NCBI GenBank assembly: GCA_007118765.1
Contig: SKQZ01000099.1
Coordinates: 1 to 7,780, forward strand
Reading direction: 5' to 3'
Length of the DNA: 7,780 bases
DNA from: Candidatus Hydrogenedentota bacterium
GTDB taxonomy: Bacteria > Hydrogenedentota > Hydrogenedentia > Hydrogenedentales > CAITNO01
Below are positions 1-6,350 of this stretch, piece by piece. The notes under the pieces were generated by a model that was given only the letters and a program-made list of their open reading frames with translations, searched no databases and was not told the origin of the DNA. The stretch's first letter is position 1. Each line of letters begins with the position of its first letter. The translations under genes were made by a program, and so were the position numbers.

Positions 1-310
1 CCTCATAATCCAGCAATAATTCTTCAAGGCTGCTTCGCGCCACGTTGGTCAACAGAATTTCCGATTTGGCCGAAGCTGCCGCGGCACAGCTGCCCTCGGC
101 GATATTTTGACGGCCACTGCGTGCTGCTTGCACCATCTGATCGCGGTACCGCGGGGTTAACTCCGGGCAACTCTTACAAAAAGCAACTGTGGCGTCAAAC
201 ACGATTTCCGCCATCTGAAAAGACTTCAAGAAGCGATACCCGCCGCTTGGCCGCAACATGGCCGCGGGTGTTTTGTTTGCCAGTTTTTGTTGTTCTGATT
301 TCTGCGTCAT
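1..310 (-). CDS. Four-helix-bundle suffix-domain protein (partial, C-terminus beyond window)
   Basis: The frame opens with ATG at 310 and runs off the left edge after 103 codons. Visible residues match the four-helix-bundle family related to 23S rRNA intervening-sequence proteins, in the 'suffix' variant. Landmarks are GGYRFLKSFQMAE (23-35), DQMVQAARSGRQNIAEGS (57-74) and the helix VARSSLEELLLDYE (90-103). The QAARS...NIAEG signature is the family hallmark. Family members are small all-helical proteins of unknown biochemical role. Some relatives are encoded inside rRNA insertions, but nothing here suggests an rRNA context. Residues 1-17 are polar (Lys/Gln-rich) and would be an unusual extension, so ATG at 259 (residue 18, just before LRPSGGYR) is an alternative start. 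Neither ATG has a convincing Shine-Dalgarno sequence. A sigma70-like promoter lies immediately upstream and would make the 310 start nearly leaderless. Family call is firm; start is uncertain. Confidence 0.85.
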   Translation of the reverse strand, partial: MTQKSEQQKLANKTPAAMLRPSGGYRFLKSFQMAEIVFDATVAFCKSCPELTPRYRDQMVQAARSGRQNIAEGSCAAAASAKSEILLTNVARSSLEELLLDYE

Positions 311-319
311 GAGTGGGAA

Positions 320-347
320 AATATATCAAGCCAAAGGTTTGGGTCAA
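320..347 (-). promoter_or_regulatory. Sigma70-type promoter for the four-helix-bundle gene
   Basis: On the minus strand, TTGACC (342-347, 5/6 to consensus) and TATATT (320-325, 5/6) are separated by 16 nt. Predicted transcription start is around 313, only about 3 nt before the ATG at 310. It lies in the 64-nt gap after the ThuA/isochorismatase gene, so the four-helix gene is probably transcribed on its own. This is pattern matching only. Confidence 0.5.
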
Positions 348-374
348 TTTTGCAGTGGGATGGGTAGGACGTTT

Positions 375-1874
375 TCATGGCTTGTCCTTTATCGCTGTGA
401 GCAGGTCTTCGCTTAACGCTGTCGGCGCCCAATACTTTTCAATATGCTGTACCACCAGTTCGGTGCCTTCGTCGTGGGACACATGAGGCGGCATGGCCGG
501 GTTATACATGCTGTCGGTGAGGTCGCGGATCAGGATGCAGTCCATGCCCCAGCGCGTCATCTGGCGAATGGCGAAGGAACGTCCTAGAATGCACATGTTG
601 GTGTGTACGCCCATGTAGATGACGGTGTCAATATCGTGATGCCGCAGGTAACTGTATACCTCATGGCCGTTGTCTGAAATGACATCCGTATCATGTATTT
701 CGATGGCCGGGTGTTGTCGTGTCCATGCGCTGTATTGCGTCTCGTCGTCCGGGCAGCCGCCATCGGAATCGTCAATGGGCAGCGGCGGCTCGTCTTCCAC
801 CGTCCGCACCTCCCGTGGTTCAACTGCGGACACCTTTTGTATGCGTCGTCGTGCGGGGTGTTCCACATAAAACCCCAGCGTGTCTGAAGGCGCATGGACA
901 ATCAACATGCCGGCGGCGCGTGCTTCACTGACCACCTCGTTTATGCGCGGCGCCATCTCGGCCACCCGGTCGCTGGCAAAAGTACACCAATGTTTGTCCC
1001 ACATATCGCACAGGAGCAGGGCGGTGTTTTCGATGCGCAACTCCCGGTTCAGGCCGGTTTCATGCCAGCCGTCGTCTGTTTGCTCCCGTGAACGCAGCGG
1101 CACGGTAATGGCGCCTGTTCTCCGTTCCCACGGCGTGATTTCCGGCAACGGCCTGCGGTTGGGTTCGCGTTCCGCCGCCCAAAACAAGGCATTCGCAACA
1201 AGCCGCTTGAAACTGTCGCCTTCAAAATCGCGGAGACCGCCGAGGGACGTGTAGAAAATGCGCCCGCCCTTGTATTTCCGCGTCCATGTGACCGGCTGCC
1301 ATCCCTCCGAGAAAGGGGTTCGGCCGATCATCAGCGTTTCGGTGTCATCGGCCAACGGTTTCGTTCGATACAAACTATATCGCGACCGGATGGGTCCCAC
1401 CCCTTTGAGCGCCGGGTGTTCCCGCGCCGCGGGCATGACGCCCACTTCTTTGGTGGGCCCGTGTCCGAAATGGCCGCGATAATTGCCGCCCAAGACCTCG
1501 GCGTCAAACTGGAGATAACGCTGGAACCCGTGGCTGGCCGTCTTTAATGCAACAAAGGGGCGTCCCGATTCTTTGTAGGCACGCACCTTTTCCAAGTCTT
1601 CACCGTCGAGGGTAAGGCGGCGCGTGTAGAACAATGCCACGTCACAATCGTCCAGCGCTTCAAGCCCCGGCAGCACATCCCAGTCCGTCGCTTTCAGGAA
1701 GGCGACTTCAACCTCGTAGTGGTCGTGCAAATACGCTTCCAACAGTTCCAGACATGCATCCGAATCATACTCAAAAGAGCCCGAGACAAAGGTTATCCGG
1801 AGGGGTTGGGTTTCTGAAGCGCCTATGACCCCGCACCACACCATGAGCAACATGCCGATACATACGCCTCGCAT
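375..1874 (-). CDS. Secreted ThuA-like / isochorismatase-like hydrolase fusion protein
   Basis: This is a 499-residue two-domain protein. Residues 1-19 look like a signal peptide (Arg2, hydrophobic 6-18, VIGA then Ser), predicting export; there is no good lipobox around Cys14. Residues about 25-237 resemble the ThuA-like, class-I-glutamine-amidotransferase-like fold: RITFVSGSFEYDSD (26-39), RPFVALKTASHGF (105-117), GGNYRGHFGHGP (129-140), GGRIFYTSLGG (203-213). Residues about 280-485 resemble a cysteine hydrolase of the isochorismatase/nicotinamidase superfamily. There Asp290 in LLLCDMWDKHWC and Cys428 in GVHTNMCILG occupy the catalytic Asp and Cys positions. The usual catalytic Lys is not obvious: the matching stretch reads ISDNGHEVYSYL (399-410). 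ThuA-like proteins are linked to sugar metabolism, whereas isochorismatase-like enzymes cleave amides or ethers, so the substrate is unknown. The ATG at 1874 has an AAGGGA-type ribosome site a few nt upstream. It lies 111 nt downstream of the dehydratase-like gene. Domain calls are firm; function is open. Confidence 0.85.
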   Translation of the reverse strand: MRGVCIGMLLMVWCGVIGASETQPLRITFVSGSFEYDSDACLELLEAYLHDHYEVEVAFLKATDWDVLPGLEALDDCDVALFYTRRLTLDGEDLEKVRAYKESGRPFVALKTASHGFQRYLQFDAEVLGGNYRGHFGHGPTKEVGVMPAAREHPALKGVGPIRSRYSLYRTKPLADDTETLMIGRTPFSEGWQPVTWTRKYKGGRIFYTSLGGLRDFEGDSFKRLVANALFWAAEREPNRRPLPEITPWERRTGAITVPLRSREQTDDGWHETGLNRELRIENTALLLCDMWDKHWCTFASDRVAEMAPRINEVVSEARAAGMLIVHAPSDTLGFYVEHPARRRIQKVSAVEPREVRTVEDEPPLPIDDSDGGCPDDETQYSAWTRQHPAIEIHDTDVISDNGHEVYSYLRHHDIDTVIYMGVHTNMCILGRSFAIRQMTRWGMDCILIRDLTDSMYNPAMPPHVSHDEGTELVVQHIEKYWAPTALSEDLLTAIKDKP

Positions 1875-1985
1875 ACGTTCCCTTTCCTTTCCGTCGCGTT
1901 GTTATCCCATTGCCACGACCGAAAAGGCCACGACACCACAATGCGTTGAAAGGGCATCCCGCCATGTTGTGCGTCTCGTGCCGGA

Positions 1986-3212
1986 TTATGTGTTTCTGGC
2001 CGCGAGGGTCTCCATAAAGGCTTCAACACGCGTGTTCACCTGCTCGTCAGACCATGTGCGTGAATCATTCATATCGGCTTCAAGCATCAGCGAAGGGATG
2101 CCGTGTTTATCTTCCAGACGCCTTGCCAGCTCATACTGACCAAAGGAATAGGCGCGACAACTGCGATTGGAGTGCATCACGAAACCGTCCAGGCTGAACC
2201 TCTCGGCCATGTGCGACAATTCCTTTTCGCGATAATCCAGGCCGTGGTTAATGTAGCCGCCGATGTACGTGGATGCATAGGTGCGCAACCGGTCGTTCTC
2301 GTCCTGAATGGGCCCCTGATAACAAAAGCTTTCGGGGTAGGTGGACACCACCAGCGCGGCCTGGTGCTGGGCGAACATCTGGGACAGTTGATTGATGCGG
2401 TGCCAAATGGCGAGATTGTCCCATCCGAGCCGGTATTTTTCGCCGGGGATGGCGGCAACGCCGTTGTCTATTCGCTCCTGTACCTCCGCCTTGAGTTGTT
2501 CGTAGTATTCAATGCACACCGGCGTGCCGCGCAACGTGACAATGGGCGCCAGGTGAATAAATGTGTCAAAGGAATTCATGGGCGCGGGTTTGTGGGCAAG
2601 CATGCCCTGAATGTCGCGCCAAAGCGCCGCAGCCTGTTCGGAGAGCTCGCATACTTCATTAAACCGGTCATGGTCGAAAGGCTTGCCCGTGACGTCTTCA
2701 ATAATGTGAATATACGCTTCCAATTGCTCTTTCATGTAAGTGACGGCGTGGTCCGTGTCTTCCGCATCATACTGGTACGGCGCGTCAATGAAAACCAGCG
2801 GCACATCGAAACGACGTTGCAATTCTTGATACCACTTGGTGACCGTGCCGCAGATATTGTTGCAGCACACCAGCAGATCCGGCTTGGGCAGTCCGCCGGG
2901 AATGGGACTTGTTTCGCTGATGATGGCGCCGATGTCGGTGCGCGCATACGAGCAGAGGTCGCGCGAGAACCCGGCATCCTCGGCGGCGCCGCACAAAGTG
3001 TCCGCCATGCGTGTGGCGCCACACATGGCCGCATGGTTCTCGGGATAGAGGGGGGTAATGTCCGCCGCGTAAAGAAACTCGACCGGCGCGCCGCTGGTGA
3101 TCCATGCCTGCTTTTGGTCTGTTCCCTCCGCCATTTTCGCGCCCATGTAATACATGGTCATGATTTCCTTCATGCGCGAATAGGATTTCAGTCTTGGAAG
3201 TTCTATGCTCAT
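1986..3212 (-). CDS. 2-hydroxyacyl-CoA dehydratase / benzoyl-CoA reductase (HgdB/BcrC) family protein
   Basis: Predicted 408-residue cytoplasmic iron-sulfur protein of the family that includes 2-hydroxyglutaryl-CoA dehydratase subunits, benzoyl-CoA reductase subunits and the YjiM/double-cubane-cluster proteins. Supporting motifs (numbered from the ATG at 3212) are GAPVEFLYAADITPLYPEN (41-59), RDLCSYAR (84-91), LLVCCNNICGT (113-123), SNRSCRAYS (348-356) and the C-terminal LEADMNDSRTWS...TRVEAFMETL. Cys87, Cys121 and Cys352 sit where this family binds its cluster. The open frame extends to a GTG at 3224, but that codon overlaps the ribosome site GGAGG (3218-3222), which is 5 nt before the ATG at 3212, so the ATG is preferred. 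Classical systems need two such subunits plus an ATPase activator that fires electrons into the cluster. Neither is present in this window, so substrate and even reaction type (dehydration versus reduction) cannot be assigned. A homodimeric double-cubane-type reductase is a reasonable alternative. Confidence 0.87.
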   Translation of the reverse strand: MSIELPRLKSYSRMKEIMTMYYMGAKMAEGTDQKQAWITSGAPVEFLYAADITPLYPENHAAMCGATRMADTLCGAAEDAGFSRDLCSYARTDIGAIISETSPIPGGLPKPDLLVCCNNICGTVTKWYQELQRRFDVPLVFIDAPYQYDAEDTDHAVTYMKEQLEAYIHIIEDVTGKPFDHDRFNEVCELSEQAAALWRDIQGMLAHKPAPMNSFDTFIHLAPIVTLRGTPVCIEYYEQLKAEVQERIDNGVAAIPGEKYRLGWDNLAIWHRINQLSQMFAQHQAALVVSTYPESFCYQGPIQDENDRLRTYASTYIGGYINHGLDYREKELSHMAERFSLDGFVMHSNRSCRAYSFGQYELARRLEDKHGIPSLMLEADMNDSRTWSDEQVNTRVEAFMETLAARNT

Positions 3213-3217
3213 GGAGG

Positions 3218-3222
3218 CCTCC
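3218..3222 (-). promoter_or_regulatory. Ribosome binding site GGAGG deciding the dehydratase-like start
   Basis: Perfect GGAGG on the minus strand, 5 nt before the ATG at 3212. It rules against the upstream in-frame GTG at 3224, which overlaps the site. The site forms half of a 10-bp perfect palindrome, GGAGGCCTCC (3213-3222). Confidence 0.75.
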
Positions 3223-3288
3223 ACCAGTTAATGCTTGTAGAAACAACACACGGTACATGACGGTGTCCAACCCGTCCACCGGGAATAA

Positions 3289-3317
3289 AGCATACAATGT
3301 CAGGGAAATGAATGCAA
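3289..3317 (-). promoter_or_regulatory. Possible promoter for the dehydratase-like gene
   Basis: On the minus strand, TTGCAT (3312-3317, 4/6 to consensus) and TATGCT (3289-3294, 4/6) are spaced 17 nt apart. Predicted start is near 3282, leaving a leader of about 70 nt to the ATG at 3212. It lies between the DUF5989 stop and the dehydratase start. The match is weak, and read-through from upstream is equally possible. Confidence 0.25.
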
Positions 3318-3362
3318 CCTGCACGAAAACGGCAAGCATGGACGGCGATGCGTAAGGGACGT

Positions 3363-3512
3363 TTACAGTGCGTAAATAAACGGCGAAACCACGCCCGCCT
3401 GCCCCGCGAAAATGAACAGCATCCCGAGAAGCAGCAAAGAAATGATAATCGGCGCCAACCAGAATTTCTTCCGTACGCGCATGAACGCCCAGATTTCTTT
3501 AATGATTTCCAT
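3363..3512 (-). CDS. DUF5989 family small membrane protein
   Basis: A 49-codon frame with ATG at 3512 and TAA at 3363-3365. The N-terminus MEIIKEIWAFMRVRKKFW (1-18) is amphipathic and basic. It is followed by one hydrophobic segment (about 19-36, rich in Ile/Leu) and ends GVVSPFIYAL. The pattern of a basic RVRKKFW(L)xP box, one membrane span and a PFIY(A/T)L tail is the DUF5989 signature. Its length is normal for the family. Members often sit beside carbamoyltransferase and SxtJ-like membrane protein genes; their role is unknown. Here neither partner is visible: comEC lies upstream and the dehydratase-like gene downstream. A GAAGG (3525-3529) lies 12 nt before the ATG, slightly far for a ribosome site. 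The protein probably spans the inner membrane once with its basic end in the cytoplasm. Confidence 0.82.
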   Translation of the reverse strand: MEIIKEIWAFMRVRKKFWLAPIIISLLLLGMLFIFAGQAGVVSPFIYAL

Positions 3513-3660
3513 GAATACGTGCTGCCTTCTTTTACGACTCGCTACTGCAGTTGTTCTTTTCGCTTGCTGTTGACATGGCTTTGCTCACTCGTTGCGTAGT
3601 ATAACGCATTTGCATGCGCGATTTCCTGACGATTCTTTTTCTGTGCTTGCAAAAGAGCCG

Positions 3661-6126
3661 TCATGGAACGGCCTGCGCGGCGGACGAGGTCATCCGCTCA
3701 GGGGACCGGTATGTAAGGCAATATCCCCGTGCGCCCCGCGCTGTTTCAATCTGTATGCCGTCGGAATCCCCCGTGATGCGGACGCCCCCGTGCCAGTCTG
3801 TTCGGAACAACGGGATATTCAGCTGTGCGTACCGTTGTTCGACCTCAAGCGGCATAAATGGGGTGCGCGCACCGGCAGTGCGCAAGGATGTTATCGCTAC
3901 TTTTGGCTGGACGCGCTGCAAGAACGCCTCCGTGCTGGAACTGCCGGAACCGTGATGGGGGACTTTCAGAATCGGTACGGGGCCCGTAATATGATCGGTC
4001 AACAAGGTTTCGGCAGCGCGCTCGATGTCGCCGGTAAGCAACACCGACACGCCGTGCCACGCGACATGCAACACAAGGGACTGGTCATTTTCAGAGCGCC
4101 CAAACGTCCAGGACGGTTCAGGATGAATGGCCTCTATGAATGCTTCTTCTGCCGGAAGCGTGTCACCCGGCTGCATTCGTATGACTGAGACATCGTGGTT
4201 GTTGCACAGTGCCAGAAAGGCCTGCTCCAAATCCACCGGTTCAGCGCGTTCAGGTCCCATGACGACGGCGCCTACGGAAAACCGCTCGATAATATGGAAT
4301 AACCCGCCGATGTGGTCGTTATGGTTGTGACTGACAACGACGTAATCCAGCCGGGTTACGCCGTGGGCATGAAGAAAGGGGGCCACTGTTCGTGCGCCCC
4401 TGTCAATAAATTGCGTGGCACTGCCGCCATCTACCAGCATGGTTGTGTTGCACGGGGTGCGCACAAAGATTGCGTCTCCATGGCCGACATCAATAAAATC
4501 CAGCCGCGGTGTTGTGGCGTGCGGCGCGCGCCAGAACAAGGCCGCCGTCAGCAGCAATATCGCCACGGCCACCATGTTGCGCCGACGGTCTTTGGCATCG
4601 TACAGCACGCGGAAAAGATACAGCGTTGCAATGGTGTATGCCACGATGGCAATCATGGTAGGACGCGGCACGGCGTTGTAGGCCAGCGGCAGCGATGCCG
4701 CCATTGCGTTGGTTTGTTGAATAAGCGTGACCACGGGCAACAGGGCATATCCCGGGATCATGGCCGCAGAAGTGGAAAACACCGCGATTACCATGGTGGC
4801 AAAGCATAGCCACAGTGTCACGGTGAGCAGGGGCACCACAATGATATTTGCAATAATGCCGGCCAATGGCACGATGTTAAAATACCACGCTGCTATGGGC
4901 CATGTGAGCACCTGTGACGACAACGTGGTGGCCAGCGAGGCCGCAAGGATACGGGGTAGCCGCGACATGGCCCGTTGCATGCCGGGATAAAACAGCAGGA
5001 TGGAGCCAACGCTGCCAAAGCTCAACAAGAAACCTGCCTGAAAAAGCAGATTTGGGTTCCATACGAGAAAGACAATGCCACACAGTCCCAGCACGGAAAG
5101 CGAGTCAGGCTCACGATCAAACCACTCGTAGGCATAGTATACGGCCAATAGAAACGTAGCACGCATGGTGGCGGTCCGCGCCCCTGCCATGAGCGCAAAC
5201 AGTAAAACGCCGAATACCATCATAATGAAAATTTGCAGTCGTCGCGGCAGAGGCGTTCTTTTCAGCAGGAAGTTTAAGCTGAATGCAATAATGGCCACGT
5301 GTATGCCGGAGACCGCCAGGATGTGCGCCGTGCCGGAATGAATAAAGCGTTCGTATTCTTCCCGGTCAATCAATTCGCGTGCGCCAAGCCACACGCCGTT
5401 GACAAAAGGCTGCACGGCCGCCGGAGTTACAACGGTCAGCCGGTCACTTTGCCATTGGCGCAGCCGGGATGCCCAGTATCGCGGGCTGAACCGTCCGGGC
5501 CGAAGCGTTTTGACCGCATCGTCGCCGCGTGCATGGATGACGGAAAAGATGCCGCGTCCCCGATAAAGGTCTTCAATGCTGTGTATGCCATGGTTGACCA
5601 CGTCCAAATGGGGGGATAATTTGCCGGCGACGCGAACACGGGAACCGTTATATACAGGCATATTGGCGCCGCTCCAGCGAACAAGCACCGTGCTTTCCAC
5701 CGGCGTCGTCTGGCCGCCGGTCCGTTTCTCGGTGACCTCCATTTCAAACCGAAGATAGTTTCGGCCACGGTGCAACACTTGGGCGTTGCGGACGACGCCT
5801 TCAAACACCATGCGTTGCGGTGGATAGGTCAGGGCGTATTGATGCACCCTGTCTGAGGCCGCATCGGGGCGGCGCGCCACAAAAAGGGCTGCCCCCAGCG
5901 CCAAACACAGCAACGCAAAGCCCAAGTATGCCCGCTGCCGTATTGGAAAGGGGGCGATAAACACGGCCAAACCGGCGACACAACAACACAGCATCAATAC
6001 CACGCCCATGCCGCCGGTGGCGCGTCCCAGAAATATGCCTGCCGCCGTCCACAGGAATACCCAAAACCAGTGCCGGTTCAATACCTGTTTGGGCATGAAT
6101 TCAAAATTACTGCTATTGTGTTGCAT
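3661..6126 (-). CDS. comEC: ComEC/Rec2 DNA internalization channel protein
   Basis: Inner-membrane channel that carries single-stranded DNA into the cytoplasm during natural transformation. Length is 821 residues from the ATG at 6126, normal for full-length members. Order of domains: two or three N-terminal membrane spans (about 18-85); an OB-like soluble region (about 105-200, including FEGVVRNAQV and VRVAGKL); the multi-span Competence domain (about 239-512) with HSGTAHILAVSGIHV at 263-277; and a C-terminal metallo-beta-lactamase-like domain (about 540-792). That last domain keeps DVGHGDAIFV (546-555), VDGG, the metal motif SHNHNDHIGG (HxHxDH, His600-His605), LLTGD (Asp700) and KVPHHGS (His724/His725), so it looks intact for nuclease-type chemistry. 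The frame extends to a TTG at 6195, but residues before the ATG at 6126 look unlike a ComEC N-terminus; ATG at 6096 is another possible start. No other competence genes are in view. Confidence 0.96.
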   Translation of the reverse strand: MQHNSSNFEFMPKQVLNRHWFWVFLWTAAGIFLGRATGGMGVVLMLCCCVAGLAVFIAPFPIRQRAYLGFALLCLALGAALFVARRPDAASDRVHQYALTYPPQRMVFEGVVRNAQVLHRGRNYLRFEMEVTEKRTGGQTTPVESTVLVRWSGANMPVYNGSRVRVAGKLSPHLDVVNHGIHSIEDLYRGRGIFSVIHARGDDAVKTLRPGRFSPRYWASRLRQWQSDRLTVVTPAAVQPFVNGVWLGARELIDREEYERFIHSGTAHILAVSGIHVAIIAFSLNFLLKRTPLPRRLQIFIMMVFGVLLFALMAGARTATMRATFLLAVYYAYEWFDREPDSLSVLGLCGIVFLVWNPNLLFQAGFLLSFGSVGSILLFYPGMQRAMSRLPRILAASLATTLSSQVLTWPIAAWYFNIVPLAGIIANIIVVPLLTVTLWLCFATMVIAVFSTSAAMIPGYALLPVVTLIQQTNAMAASLPLAYNAVPRPTMIAIVAYTIATLYLFRVLYDAKDRRRNMVAVAILLLTAALFWRAPHATTPRLDFIDVGHGDAIFVRTPCNTTMLVDGGSATQFIDRGARTVAPFLHAHGVTRLDYVVVSHNHNDHIGGLFHIIERFSVGAVVMGPERAEPVDLEQAFLALCNNHDVSVIRMQPGDTLPAEEAFIEAIHPEPSWTFGRSENDQSLVLHVAWHGVSVLLTGDIERAAETLLTDHITGPVPILKVPHHGSGSSSTEAFLQRVQPKVAITSLRTAGARTPFMPLEVEQRYAQLNIPLFRTDWHGGVRITGDSDGIQIETARGARGYCLTYRSPERMTSSAAQAVP

Positions 6127-6202
6127 GGGCTCGTGAATTGAAGTGATGTTGGTTTCCTGCGCCACATGGTATCGGAATCCGCAAAAAAGCGTCAAGTATA
6201 CC

Positions 6203-6232
6203 TTGTCAGGCCTTGCCGGTATTGACTATAAT
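6203..6232 (+). promoter_or_regulatory. Sigma70-type promoter for the XPB-N-terminal-like gene
   Basis: TTGTCA (6203-6208, 5/6 to consensus) and a perfect TATAAT (6227-6232) are separated by 18 nt on the plus strand. Predicted transcription start is near 6239, giving a leader of about 110 nt before the ATG at 6351. This is the best promoter match I noticed in the window. Confidence 0.6.
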
Positions 6233-6350
6233 AAGGGTTTTGATTTTTGTTTGGCAGCCTGCGCATCTTGTTCGTTTCGTCGTGTTATGCCGACGTGATG
6301 TGGTGATGCAGGGAAGGGTCGGCGTACAGAATCCTGGAAGGTGTGTTGCA

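Noticed and set aside
1875..1985. Repeated GTCGTGGC octamer in the gap between the dehydratase-like and ThuA/isochorismatase genes
   Set aside because: Only two copies of 8 nt with no symmetry or terminator features; likely chance.
2103..3260. A 385-codon plus-strand open frame opposite the dehydratase-like gene
   Set aside because: It mirrors the minus-strand gene, which has clear family motifs and a ribosome site. The antisense translation shows no recognisable domain, and long antisense frames are expected in GC-rich coding sequence.
3224..3339. Hydrophobic minus-strand frame starting at 3339 between DUF5989 and the dehydratase-like gene, considered as a second small membrane protein or SxtJ remnant
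   Set aside because: The frame reads straight into the dehydratase-like gene out of phase, has no Shine-Dalgarno sequence, and its hydrophobic stretch matches no family I recognise.
3565..3606. Plus-strand TTGACA followed by TATAAC, considered as a promoter
   Set aside because: The spacing is about 24 nt, too long for a sigma70 promoter, and no plus-strand gene follows.
3592..4188. A 198-codon plus-strand frame opposite the comEC 3' end
   Set aside because: Shadow of the metallo-beta-lactamase-like domain of ComEC; no ribosome site and no recognisable motif.
6127..6195. TTG-initiated N-terminal extension of comEC
   Set aside because: The extra 23 residues do not resemble a ComEC N-terminus, no ribosome site precedes the TTG, and the codon falls on a likely promoter element. 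ATG at 6126 is preferred.
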